Shown: positions 46,040-57,773 of the stretch, piece after piece
How positions within the stretch are numbered: the stretch's first letter is position 1
How the letters are laid out: each line of letters begins with the position of its first letter
Assembly: GCF_963169125.1 (NCBI RefSeq)
Contig: NC_084795.1
Span: 188,888,214 to 188,952,213, forward strand
DNA length: 64,000 bases
Reading direction: 5' to 3'
From: Humulus lupulus
Taxonomy: Eukaryota; Streptophyta; Magnoliopsida; Rosales; Cannabaceae
Made by a program: the position numbers and the translations under genes
Notes under the pieces: model-generated
The model's database searches: none
The model's input: only the letters and a program-made list of their open reading frames with translations
What the model was told of the DNA's origin: nothing

Positions 46040-47531
46040 ACCATAATGGATCACAAAGTGGTATAATTCTCCACTCTGAAGCAAGGGCCACTAAGTGTGC
46101 AAGATTATGTCCGAAAGTTTGACCATTTGGCAAGATTCGCCCCTGACCTATTGAACACTGAGACAAACAAAGTTCAAAACTTTCTAAAAAGATTGAGAGG
46201 AGACATAGCACCATTTGTTGATCCCAAGAAGACAAGCCCAGAGACATATGAGGAAGTCGTAGAAAGGGCTATTCGTCAGGAATCGTAGATGGTTCAAGAG
46301 AAGAAGGAACCCCAGAGAGTCGAGGAACGCCTTTATACTCCTAATACCCAAGGGCAATTCCAAGCCAACAGGAATGGGCCCGGTGGACGATTCACTCCCA
46401 GGTTCAATCAGAACTTGGGGAGATCTAACAACCATGGTAACTCAACGTTCTCGAATGGGGGAAACAACAAAAGGAAAACTGGACTGCCAAATAGATGCTC
46501 AAACTTCAACAAGCAGCCTAGATAAGACTTTAAATCACGACTGATGTGCAACAGATGTAACCAACGTCATCAGGGTGAGTGCAAGTCCTGAGCTTGTTAT
46601 ACGTGCGGTAAAGACAGACTACTCCAGAGAATTCCCAAATGTTACTAGTCAGAGGGGTGGAAATGGACAACAGAAACAAATAGGAGCCCCACCACGTGTA
46701 TTCGATCTTACTCAAGGCGACAAGGGAGCCAGAGAATTAAAGATGGTGTTAGGTCAGATTCCTATCGCCTGAACCTCAGCATATGCATTGATGGATACTA
46801 GTGCATCTCATTCTTTTATAACTACTTTTTTTGTTGAGAAAATAGATAGAATACCTGAGCCAGTGTCTAATGTTTGTTGGGTATCCTTACCTTCAGGAGA
46901 GGACATGCTGGTACGGTCATGGGTTAGAGTCGTATCAGTCTGGATAGAAGGTCATGAACTGATAGTTGATTTGTTAGTTTTAGATTTACACTAATACAAC
47001 ATCATATTTGGGATGGACTGGTTGACCAAGTATGGGGCCATTGTGAACTGAAAACAAAGGAGAGTAGTCTTTAACCTGGCAGGAGAGGAACCATTCGCCT
47101 TTCAAGGTACAGCCAGAGAAAATAAATATGCCATGATCTCTGCAATGAATGTGAGAAAGATGGTGGATGATGGTTGTATCAGGTATTTGGCTAGCATTGT
47201 GAACAAGGACAAGGAGACAAAGCTACAACCGGCCGACATACCAATAGTATGTAAAATTTTTGAGGTGCTCCCTGAGGATCTTCTTGGGATAACACCCAAT
47301 CGAGAAATCGTATTTGAGATAGAGTTGACCCTGGGAGTAGCACCGATTTCAAAAGCTTCGTGTCGGATGGCACCTGCAAAACTTAAGGAACTACAGACAC
47401 AACTTGAAGAGTTGTTGGATAAGAAGTCATCAGACCAAGCCATTTTTCGTGGGGAGCCCCAGTCTTTTTTGTGAAAAAGAAGGACGGATCCATGCGAATG
47501 TGTATCGACTATCGGGAATTGAATAAGGTGA
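46040..47531 (+). pseudogene. Chromovirus C: gag C-terminus, protease, start of RT
   Basis: Gag resumes (SVQDYVRKFDHLARFAPDLL, then VERAIRQES, about 46100-46290), followed by a glycine/asparagine-rich linker and a zinc knuckle region (CNRC..H..EC and CYTCGK, 46545-46620). The protease has MDTSASHSF (about 46791) where DTG or DSG is expected, so the catalytic glycine is lost; IIFGMDWL follows. RT begins with the [40 protein letters not shown] region (47345-47525). At 47531, after ELNKV, element E interrupts. Stops and frame changes throughout. Confidence 0.88.
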
Positions 47532-48928
47532 TGTAATTCCCCGACTAATTCTAGACCTCGGACCATTAAAAACTACTAATCATAATTACTATTTTGGAAT
47601 ACATTCAAGAAATAATAGAACTTTATTAAATATCCAACATACGGGATCCCATTGTTTAATACATAAAACATAAAGAAAACATAAACCTTTATTTAACTGT
47701 TCAAAAATGAATTGTAGAAATACATACATAAATTAAAAGACTCAAAATAACTTCATCCTCGATCTTCAAGAAGTCCATTCAATCAGTCCTCTCCCAATAC
47801 ACATACCAAAGCTGCAAAGAATCCATCCCACCTTCCAAGCTCATTATCATGCACCATCTAAAATAAAAGGAGCCTAATGCCCAACAAGGAAAATCTGCTA
47901 CAACATATCATAAATCATAAGACTATATCATAAAATATACACTATAAAACATATATAACGTAAAAACGTATATCATATACACATAGGACTACAATATTAA
48001 TGGCCATTAACTCATTGTCGTAGCATGTGATAAAACCATCTAGGTCCTCAATCTACTAATCTAGGTAGGTTAGATCACAAAATAGTATATGATAGCCCAT
48101 CTAGGTCCTCTGTCTACTAATCTAGTTAGGGTAAATCATAACTCTAATCTACGATAATGATAAAAATCTTGGGATTTGATTTGCTATCTAAGCAACTATA
48201 ATACCCAAGTGACTATAACATAAAATATATTCATATACAGATATAACATAACACTATAACATATCATATCATATAAACATATCATAACACATATAATCTA
48301 ACCTATTTTCCTTACCAAAAACTGGGATATTGGTGACAAGAACGGGATTGGAAAACTCCTAAAACCAACAGTAAGAATCACGAGTTTCTAAAGAAATGGA
48401 GATGAAAAGGAGATCTAAACCATCAAGATAGAAGTTTACCGAAAATCCTTAAGTTTCTAGAAACATAAACACCTTACCAAAAGCCATTATAACGAGTTAG
48501 GATCTGAAAGAAAAATGAAAGGAAATAAAAGAAATATAATGAACTAAATCTGAGGATAAGAATACCTTGAATAGTCTAGGACTTTAATCTACACCTCAAT
48601 ACCGAAATGTCACTCTATCCCACTTTCCAAGTGTTTAGAAAAGCTTAGATTGAAAATATTTTAATCCCAAAGCCCTAGTGCTTTCTCTCTAAAATAAATT
48701 AGCAGCTTGGAGGCTCTGAAGGATGCTTGAAGGATGAATGAAATGGCTAAGAATTAGGTCTTATTTATAGATTTCAAGGAGTGAAACTAACCCCTTTTAA
48801 AAAGAATAAATAAGTGAATATAAATTGAATATATTTGAATTTTCGATTCAACAGATGCCCAGAACTCGGTCAAAAATGTTCAAGAGCATGTCCAAGTTGT
48901 TGAGGGCTATTTTAAGCTCAGATTCCAT
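47532..48928 (-). repeat. Truncated 3' LTR of element E
   Basis: Matches 52051-53480 of the 5' LTR with few differences; similarity stops at GCTCAGATTCCA. About 600 bases of the LTR's upstream end are absent. TATA box on the minus strand at about 48763-48774 (TATAAATAAG). Confidence 0.9.
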
Positions 48929-50651
48929 TTTTCTTTCATGGGTGGTATAGGATTTCACAATCATAATCCTTTACTAGTTCTAATCACCTGCGCTACCTCA
49001 TGTTGAGCTCTTTCTGTGTGAAGAAATACTTTAAGCTCTTGTGGTCCATATAAATCTCACACTGTTCTCCAGAAAGATTGTGGCGCCAGATTTTCAATGC
49101 GAAGAACACTGCTGCCAACTCCATATCGTGTGTTGCATAGCGTTGCTCATATTCCTTCAGTTGCCTTGAGGCGTAGGCTATTACTTTGTCATTCTGCATC
49201 AGCACACAACCCAAACCTTGCTTTGATGCATCACAGTATACTACAGACTTGTTGTTGGGTGTCAGTACACAAAGTACTGGTGCTGAGCATAATTTATCCT
49301 TGAGCAACTGGAAGTGTTCTTGACATCTATCCATCCAATTGAACTTTTGTTGTTTTCGGGTTAGTCTAGTAAGCGGAGTGGCTATCTTAGAAAAGCCTTC
49401 TACAAATCTCCGATAATAGCCTGCTAGCCCGAGAAAACTTCTAACCTCTGACGCATTCTTAGGTCTTGGCCAATCCTTCACAGTCTCTACCTTAGCTGGG
49501 TCTATAACTACTCCTTTTTTTGGTTACTATATGGCTGAGGAACACTACTTGCGATAGCCAAAATTCGTATTTCTTGAACTTGGCATAAAGTTGATGCTCC
49601 TTTAGTCGCAGCATGGTCAATCTGAAATGTTCCTCATGCTCGACTTCGTCCTTGGAGTACACCAAAATATCGTCAATGAACACTACGACGAATTTGTCCA
49701 AGTAATCCTTGAAGACCCGATTCATTAAGTCCATAAACGCGAATGGAGTGTTGGTAAGACCAAAAGACATAACTAGAATCTCGTAATGTCCATATCGAGT
49801 TCTAAAAGTTGTCTTTGGTATATCTTCTTCCCATACCTTGAGCTGGTGATAACCGGACCATAGATCAATCTTTTAAAATACAGTCGCCCCTTAGAGTTGA
49901 TCAAATAAGTCGTTGATCCAGGGCAGCGAGTACTTGTTCTTAATTGTTGCCTTGTTCAACTTTGGTAATCAATACACATCTTCTTGCTTCCATCCTTCTT
50001 TTTCACAAATAGAACCGGTGCTCCCCGTGGCGAATGGCTTGGTCTGATGAAACCCAAGTCTAAGAGTTCTTGTAACTGCATTTTCAACTTCGTGAGTTCA
50101 GTAGGTGCCATCCGGTATGGTGCCTTTGAGATAGGCTCGGTTCTCGGTACTAGTTCGATTGTGAAGTCAATTTCCCGAGTAGGCGGTAACCTTGGTAAGT
50201 CGTCAAGAAATATCACTGGAAATTCCTCTATAATGCGAACGTCTCCAAACTTTAATGATGTTTCTTGTGCCACATCCATGATGCTTGCTAAGAATGCGTG
50301 ACAACCTATCATCCCCTGAGCTTTCAGAGATGAGATAAGCGGTGTCCGTAGTCTTGAAACCTTCCCCATAAGACAAAGTTTCTAACTGTCAGGAGTTTTG
50401 AACGTCACTTGCTTACGTCTACAGTCGATGGTTGCGCCATGCCTTGCTAGCCAATCCATGCCCAGTATCACATTGAAGTCCTTGATCTCTAACTCTATCA
50501 TGTCTCCTTCTAGTTTCATCTCCTTGATTTTGATCGGTACTCCTCCTATTCGTGATGATAGAACTACTTCGCCCGAAGGTAGTTCCGTAACAAACCTAGT
50601 TCTAAATCTTGTCGACTTGCTTATTGTCATGATGCTTTCTCCTCTGCCCAT
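48929..50651 (-). pseudogene. Protease, RT and RNase H of element E, broken
   Basis: Protease end (FNVILGMDWLARHGATIDC, 50650-50382; the DSG part is missing), then a frame reading EEFPVIFLDDLPRLPPTREI, PISKAPYRMAPTELTKLKMQ and [19 protein letters not shown] (50369-49956), a decayed stretch, then RT with [20 protein letters not shown] and the active site [11 protein letters not shown] (49770-49492), and the RT end to RNase H ([54 protein letters not shown]; 49481-48993). A remnant of the LVKDYDC part is readable to about 48940, where the 3' LTR begins. RT and RNase H would copy the RNA into cDNA; integrase is absent. Confidence 0.88.
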
Positions 50652-50884
50652 TATTGTTGTGCTAGTGGTTGTTGTTGTTGTAGTAGTTCTTCCACTTGTC
50701 GATGTAGCTGGATAATTTCAGCAGTGTTTTCAATGTGTGGCAGTGCATTTCTATTGGCAGCAGCAGTAATAATAGTAGCACGCATTCCCCTTCTTCGGAC
50801 TGGAGGGGCTTTTTGAGCCTCGTTGGCGGTGCTGGAGGCATTGCCATTCATGCGTGCAGACCTTCGTAGCGACATCTTCGGCAA
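50652..50884 (-). pseudogene. Gag N-terminus of element E, joined to protease
   Basis: ATG at 50884-50882 begins MPKMSLRRSARMNGNASSTA and runs into a polyglutamine helix (QVEELLQQQQPLAQQ). The capsid and zinc knuckle are missing; protease sequence starts at once, so an internal deletion of roughly a kilobase is inferred from the usual size of this Gag. Confidence 0.75.
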
Positions 50885-52050
50885 AGTTCTAACAGTTGAG
50901 AAAACATTTTAGAACTTACCTTAATAAATTCTAAGGCAAAACTTAGTCTAAGCAAACATAACTCGTACCTATCAATTATGATTTCTTATGTAAAAACAAT
51001 GTAAGCCTTATTTATAAATTAGGGTGTGTTTCTATACTTAGAACAATAAGTCATCTTTATTATTTTCTAAGTCTATTTCTAAACATCCTATATGAATTAA
51101 TTCTCAGGCTCGAAACTCTTCATTGTTCCAAAGCTAACCATATTGAGGGAGGGCTGGGATCAATAAAATCGTTCCCACTACTATGGCCCCCTAAACTCTC
51201 AATACAGAACGCAGTCCATTGATTTGTATCCACCCTCACCGAACTCAATCATTATTTATTTATTCTAAATTTATTATGATTGTAAAAAAAAAAAAATCAA
51301 ACACATACATGTCATTCAAAAATAACAACTTTATTCATTTGGAAAAATATTTTCACTAATTACAATCACAAATTCAAAAATAAATAAATAAAGAAACTAT
51401 ATTAAAAATAACTAGGGTAAAATATAAAAATCAGGATCTTCTACATCTGACCCTTCTTCTAACATATCATCATCTATTTCTTCATAATAATCATTACTAT
51501 GAGCCTCGAAACTACATCTTGGAATATTCATTAAGATATTATGATTTTGTTCATTAGTGAATTGAAATTCAAACTTAGAGGTAAACCTAAGTATAAGAAA
51601 ATAATATCTCATGGCTACCGGTAAATCATCTTCATCATCCATAGTCTCCCATAATTCTTCTAATTTTGAAACTACAAAAGGAAAACCCTTAAAAAGTCTA
51701 ATTACTAAGACATATTGTTCCATGTCTCTCATCATAATTTGCTTAGTGGTTTGAAGGTGAACTATCCCCTTGTGAAATAGTGCTTACTAAAACTTTGAGT
51801 GATTCTTTCTAGCACTACTCCTATTGTATTCCTTGGTTCTATAATCCTTTTCAATGCCTTAATGGCTCGGATATCTTGATAGGTCAAAGCTCCATTCATT
51901 TTGACGGAAAACATAATGACTAAAATGTTAGCTATTAACATAAACATAATATTCATAACATAAACACTTACATTAGCGGTTAGAACCGGAGCTTGTGCAT
52001 GTGTATCAAGGAGAACTTCATGCATATGAACTGTGGACTCTGATACAAAC
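50885..52050 (-). other. Leader of element E with a broken ORF of unknown function
   Basis: Primer site GTATCAGAGTC (minus, 52046-52036), close to the initiator-Met tRNA complement, follows the LTR. Two adjacent minus ORFs (about 52040-51762 and 51735-51412) appear to be one ORF with a frameshift: the first holds ALTYQDIRAIKALKRIIEPR, the second MMRDMEQYVLVIRLFKGFPF and ends in an acidic tail EEIDDDMLEEGSDVEDPDFY. I do not recognise the protein. 51411-50885 has no gene. Compare the acidic leader ORF of element C (17720-17921). Confidence 0.55.
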
Positions 52051-54081
52051 TGTAATGCCCCGACTAATTCTAGACCTCGGACCATTAAAAACTACTAATC
52101 ATAACTAATATTTTGGAATACATTCAAGAAATAATAGAACTTTATTAAAAATCCAAAATACGGGATCCCATTTTTTAATACATAAAACATAAAGAAAACA
52201 TAAACCTTTATTTATTTGTTCAAAAAATAATTGCATAAATAAATACATAAATTAAAAGACTTGAAATAACTTCATCCTCGATCTTCCAGCAGTCCATTCA
52301 ATCAGACCTCTCCCAATACACATACCAAAGCTGCAAAGAATCCATCCCACCTTCCAAGTTCATTATCATGCACCATCTAAAATAAAAGGAGCCTAATGCC
52401 CAGCAAGGAAAATCTACTACAACATATCATAAATCATAAGACTATATCATAAAACATACACTAGAAAACATATATAACACAAAAACGTATATCATATAAA
52501 TATAGGACTACAATATTAATGGTCGTTAACTCATTATCGTAGCATGTGATAAGCCATCTAGGTCATCAGTCTACTAATCGAGGTAGGTTAGATCACAAAA
52601 TAGTATATGATAACCCATCTAGGTCCTCTATCTACTAATCGAGGTAGGGTAAATCATAACTCTAATCTACGATAATGATAAAAATCTTGGGATTTGATTT
52701 GATATCTAAGAAACTATAATACCCAAGTGACTATAACATAAAACATATTCATATACATATATAACATAGCACTATAACATATCATATCATATAAACATAT
52801 CATAACACATATAACATATCATATCATATAAACATATCATAACACATATAATCTAACCTATTTTCCTTACCAAAAACTGGGATATTTGTGACAAGAACGG
52901 GATTGGAAAACTCCTAAAACCGACAGTAAGAATCATGAGTTTCTAAATAAATGGAGATGAAAAGGAGATCTAAGCCATCAAGATAGAAACTTACTGAAAA
53001 TCCTTAAGTTTCAAGAAACTTAAACACCTAACCAAAAGCCATAATAACGAGTTAGGGTCTGAAAGAAAATGAAAGGAAATAAAAGAACTATAATGAACTA
53101 AATCTGAGGATAAGAATACCTTGGATAGTCTAGGACTTTGATCTACACCTCAATACCGAAATGTCACTCTATCCCACTTTCCAAGTGTTTAGAAAAGCTT
53201 AGATTGAAACTTTTAATCCCAAAACCCTAGTGTTTTCTCTCTAAAATAACTTAGCTGCTTGGAGGCTCTAAAGGATGCTTGAATGATGAATGAAATGGCT
53301 GAGTATTAGGTTCTATTTATAGAGTTCAAGTAGTGAAACTAACCCCTTTTAAAAAGAATAAATAAATGAATATAAATTTAATATATTTGAAATATCAGTT
53401 CAACAGATGCCCAGAACTCAGTAAAAAATGTTCAAGAGCAAGTCCAAGTTTTTTAGGGCTGTTTTAAGCTCAGATTCCACGAAGTTTAAAAAATAACTCC
53501 AAGAGCTGATATATCGCCCTACCCTAGGTGACATATCGCCTACCCTTATGCCCCGAGCCTTCGTGGTTTCGTTCGTGCGAAGTTGACGTGTTTTCCGTAT
53601 CAACCTTAGGCAACATATCGGCCCCTATAGCTGCGATATATCGGCATACACTGATATTTTAAACACTTTTTTGCACACTTTCAACATATTTGGAGTTTGG
53701 TAAAAAAAAAAATTGACTGAGTGATATGTGATCCTAACAGCTGTTGGAAGGTTCTAGAGCTTCTAGATCTATCTTTTATCAATTTATTCATCTAAAATCT
53801 TAAATCCTCAATAAACATGCATGTGACAAGTGTCACACTCTTAATTATTCTATGTAAACCTTAGGTTATAATAAATAATATTTCTAGGACCAACTATAAT
53901 AATCAAACCTTATGTTAAAATTAATATTTCTAAACTATAGGTTAAACTTGTAAAATCCATAACTATTTCTACAAGTTTCCAACTAAATCCTGGCTTGAAC
54001 CAATAACCATGAAAACTAAAATACTACAAGCTACTACTACTACTTCTACTATCTAGCTAAGTAAAATTCTGAGACGCTACA
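52051..54081 (-). repeat. 5' LTR of element E
   Basis: 2031 bases; on the minus strand TGTAGCGTCTCAG to GGGGCATTACA. Minus-strand TATA box at about 53305-53316 (TATAAATAGAA). A 37-bp tandem duplication (52774-52810 and 52811-52847, ATAACATATCATATCATATA) is absent from the 3' LTR. Two ~60-bp similar segments (CATCTAGGTCCTC.. at 48047 and 48098; 52556 and 52617) occur in both LTRs. Confidence 0.9.
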
Positions 54082-55507
54082 AGTGACAATCAAGAACCGA
54101 TACCCGATACCGAGAATCGACGACCTATTTGATCAACTTCAAGGAGCATAGGTATTTTCAAAGATTAATATCCAATTGGGCTACAACAAGTTGAAGATAA
54201 TAAGAGTCAGATATTCCAAAGATGGCTTTCCGAACGCGGTATAGTCACTACAAATTCATAGGGATGTCCTCTAAACTCACCAATGCACCAATGACATTTA
54301 TGGATCTCATGAATAGGGTATTCAATGAGTATCTGGATAAGTTCATAATCATGTTCATAGAGGATATTCTTGGAACTAGTTATGCAAAGGCTGAAGGAGA
54401 AGAATTTATATGCCAACTTCTCTAAGTGTGAATTTTGGCTGGGGAAAGTGAGTTTCCTCATACATGTGGTGTCGGGGAACATGATTTCGGTGGACCCTAC
54501 CAAGATCAAAACTGTTAAATAGTGGAAACCATCAAAGAATGCACAAGAAGTTTGAAGATTCTTGGGGCTAGCGGGGTATTATTGGCGATTCGTAGAAGGA
54601 TATTCCAAAATAGCATTGCCAATGACCGCTCTCACATGGAAGAACATCAAGTTTCAATGGACAGATAACAAAGCTTTCAAGAGCTGAAGATGAGGTTAAC
54701 AACTGCTCCAGTACTTACAATACCGAGCGACACCGAGGGCTATGCGATTTATAGCGATACATCAGGACAAGGATTGGGGGTGGTGTTGATGCAACACGAT
54801 AAGGTGATAGCCTATGCTTTGTGACAATTAAAGAACTACAAAAGGAACTACCCTACACATGATTTAGAGTTGGTAGCGGTAGTTTTTACACTAAAAATCT
54901 GGAGGCATTATCTATATGGGATTCCCTGCAACATCTACACCTACCACAAAAGCCTCAAATACTTCTTTGCTCAGAAGGAGTAGAAGATGAGGTAGTGATA
55001 ATGGCTAGAATTATTTAATGATTATGACTGTGACATCTTGTACCACCAGGGAAAAGCCAACAAGGTGGCGGGTGAACTAAGTCAACAGCCAATGGCCTAC
55101 ATGCTGACGATGAAAGAGATACCGCAAGAGCTACGAATCGACATATCCACTCTGGATGTGGAGATTGTGGTCGGCCAACTAGAAAACCTCTCTGTATAAC
55201 CAACAATTATGGTGGCTACTAGGGGAGGAAAACTTGTTGATTCGTGGTTGCAAAGGCGAATTCATGAGGTGAAGAAAGATATGAGGCTAGGGTTTCATAT
55301 CTCAGAAGACGGGGTGTTAGGATTTAAAGGTAGAATTTATGTTCTGGTTAACAATGAGATCAAGAAATAGATTCTCTATGAGGCACACAACACCCCTTAC
55401 GCTATGCATCCGGGCACCACGAAAATGTTCCAAGACCTAAAGAAATATTTCTGGTTGCCGGGAATGAAACAGGAGGTAGTAGAGTACATAACACACTGCC
55501 TGACTTG
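54082..55507 (+). pseudogene. Chromovirus C: rest of RT, RNase H, integrase zinc finger
   Basis: Resumes with TIKNRYPIPRIDDLFDQLQG (54086). The RT active-site region is decayed ([20 protein letters not shown], then EDIL where DDIL is expected, about 54300-54372). RT end GLAGYYWRFVEGYSKIALPM (about 54568), RNase H with [20 protein letters not shown] (54850-54915), LYHQGKANKVAGELS, and the integrase zinc finger AMHPGTTKMFQDLKKYFWLP with HCLTC (55400-55507). It stops inside the CxxC motif, where the Athila LTR I begins. Confidence 0.88.
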
Positions 55508-55999
55508 TGATGAACCCATAACGGGTATGTTTTAAAAATTTATAACTCGCAAGTGCACGAATCGTATATGAAATATAGTGTTCGTGTAAGCACGAGATCG
55601 AACCCAAATGAGTTTTCTAAAATAAAAATGAAAGCTATTCTAAATCAAAATTAATATATTCTAACCTAGCTCCAAAGATTGATGAGAGTTTGTGACAAGA
55701 AAATCAAATAAGAGACAATAATAAAGAAATTAAAGACAATATGTAAACATAAATTAATAATAAAAATCAAGATGGTAAAAGAAAGATTATTAAGATAATA
55801 GAATCCACAAAATATAAGTTCAATAATATTTATAAGTACATTAATTTCCAAGTTTTAGTAAAAGTAGAAATTAATCAAACCATCACTTATTCAAATTAGA
55901 TATTCTATTTAAGCACAAGTTTTTATAAAAATATAGGAATTATCTTCACTTTTAAAATTATATTTTCAAAGTATTTAATGTAAATCAATCTAATGAAAT
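55508..55999 (-). repeat. Athila LTR fragment I
   Basis: Minus-strand copy of the last ~490 bases of an Athila LTR like 20290-20784, ending (+ strand start) TGATGAACCC, the complement of GGGTTCATCA. It cuts the integrase of C. Its other side is broken at 55999 by Tat element D, so the rest of this Athila copy should lie beyond the window. Confidence 0.85.
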
Positions 56000-56777
56000 T
56001 GTTGACGCGGTTCTTCGGCAACAGGTAATTAAGAGAAGAAGAGAGAGAGATTAGTACTTGAAAGTAGAACCGCCGCAGATATGAAATCTTTGTGAGAAGA
56101 ACTAGGTGACCCTAAACACGTTTTTTAAGTGGTTCGAAGGTTAAAATCCTTCTACTCCACTAGTCAATATTATTCATCTTTTCTGGGTAATTGGTTTACA
56201 AAATATATAGTTCTTACAAGACTATTTTTTCCAACCCCTATCAATTCCCAGGGTCTCCATATTTATAGGAGAAGGCACCTGGAAATTGGTAGGGAGGTCA
56301 TCCCGTGACCTTACCATTTGTCATATCAAGTCTGTGATATTCATGATTACTTCCTAAACCTGACACACAAGTGTGGTCTAATCAGTATGGAAGGAGATAA
56401 TGGGCCGCACGGCCCAACCCATCCGTGGGTGTCTGAATACGCACGTTCCTGCGGCGTGTCCGAGAAGTCAGGGGGATATCGGACACGTGATGGCAGGATT
56501 ATGCACGTTTATCTTGCGTGTTGACCTCCCATAGGGTCAGAGCTTCCTGAGAAGCTCGCTACCGGAGCAATCCATAACCCGAGCTGATCCTTCAGTGGTC
56601 GTCGGATGTTGTTCCCAGCTCCTGGAACAACAAGACGGAGCAGGAAACTCCATCCCCTCGAGCTAGAAAGGGCCCGTCCTGAAGATAAAGCCTCTGGCCT
56701 GTGGGAGCCTCGGGCTAAATCATGTTTAGTCCGGGGATCGTCCTGCTAAACAGCCCGTGGGAAATCCAGGGCGTACA
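56000..56777 (-). repeat. 3' LTR of Tat element D
   Basis: 778 bases; on the minus strand TGTACGCCCTGG to CGCGTCAACA. Minus-strand TATA box at 56267-56259 in CTCCTATAAATATGGAGACC, identical to the A LTR. Preceded by polypurine tract CTTGGGGGGCAGA (56790-56778). Confidence 0.88.
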
Positions 56778-57009
56778 TCTGCCCCCCAAGCTCCTGCTCG
56801 TGGTCCATGACGTCAGACATGGGAGACCACAGTTGGAGCTTTTAGACTTCTCCCACAACCCTTCGCATTCCATGCTTTTCGCATGCGTCTGATACGTGGA
56901 ACGCCGCGGGTGGCGACGGTACATTCTACGAGAACCGCATTAAATGGCATAGCCTACTGTCCAGCCGTCGTTTCACATTTCGAGTGGAGGGTCTCCCAGG
57001 AGCCTTTTA

Positions 57010-57256
57010 CACGTGATCCCCCCTTGTATAAAAAGGGGGTGGTCATCCCACGCACGGACCACCTTACCATTCAGAACCTCTCAAATTTCCTTCTTTTCTC
57101 TCTGACCTTCCGAAGAGCAAAACCCTCATTTCCATTGCTCTCATCTTCTCCGTTCACGAAGCTTAAGCGTGCGAGTTCCTTCAAGGCCTTGGAGACTACT
57201 GTGCCAACGAAACCCCTACCCGCGCAGCAACCTCGCTCACCATCCAACCCTATACT
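57010..57256 (+). promoter_or_regulatory. Promoter and untranslated first exon of the antisense gene, element D
   Basis: G-box CACGTG (57010-57015), then TATA box TATAAAAAG (57027-57035). Transcription would start near 57058. Exon 1 to 57256 has no ATG and ends at the donor CTATACT|GTAAGTC (57257). A has the same arrangement inverted (5081-4831). Confidence 0.65.
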
Positions 57257-57773
57257 GTAAGTCTTCTGTCCCCATTTATTTTTGAAAGCATGCCACTGTA
57301 GCCTAGGTAAAAAATTTTACTGTAGCCACATGCAGAGGTTTTCTGGGTTGCGCGGATATGGAGGGTGATGGCCCTTCTTTGATTATGGCACATTTGCCAT
57401 GGGACATCGCCTTAGAACATGGGTTCCATGATTCTTTCTTAGGAACAATTTCTGGTAGGATCCGTAGGAACTTTGGGTGCAAAAACCGGGTAGCTTAGGG
57501 AATACGCCTTAAAAGCGGTTTTGCCACGCCTTGCCTGTTGAAACTTTCCCCCCAAGGCAAAATTTTTTTTTTTTATTTTTTTTTTCTTACTCTAAGCCAT
57601 CTGACACACGAATTCCGAGTAATCTGGGATCTGTTGAGGGCATAGGCGCGTGTTCCTTGGAACGCGTGGCACCACTCTCCACGGGCTGGGCTTACCCCAG
57701 CTCGTGTACTTAATGCTTGCCTCACTCTCCTGCTTGGGTCGCCTTTTCTAAAGTGTTTTCTTTTGCTCGATAG

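Larger units (their letters stand above)
47532..54081 (-). mobile_element. Chromovirus E (Ty3/Gypsy), internally deleted
   Basis: Inserted in the RT of element C; flanking bases GGTGA (47527-47531) and AGTGA (54082-54086) look like a 5-bp target duplication with one change. Minus strand order: complete 5' LTR (54081-52051), primer site, leader with ORF, gag start (50884-50652), protease and RT (50651-49492), RNase H (49481-48960), then a join into the 3' LTR (48928-47532). Most of gag, all of integrase and the first part of the 3' LTR are missing. Confidence 0.9.
17712..55507 (+). mobile_element. Old chromovirus (Ty3/Gypsy) C, split by nested insertions
   Basis: Three collinear + strand blocks form one element: leader and N-terminal gag (17712-18876), C-terminal gag, protease and start of RT (46040-47531), and rest of RT, RNase H and integrase zinc finger (54082-55507). 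The reading joins across each gap: gag ends at LFNSKYYN and resumes at MDHKVV, RT stops at YRELNKV and resumes at TIKNRYPIPRIDDLFDQLQG. The gaps are elements H and E. The 5' LTR is not seen next to the leader, and the end of pol and the 3' LTR lie beyond element I and D. Many stops show this is the oldest well-defined layer. Confidence 0.85.

Noticed and set aside
18869..46044. Target duplication for Athila H (AGGAT or ATTGT against ACCAT)
   Set aside because: Too many mismatches; border shift by three bases does not help.
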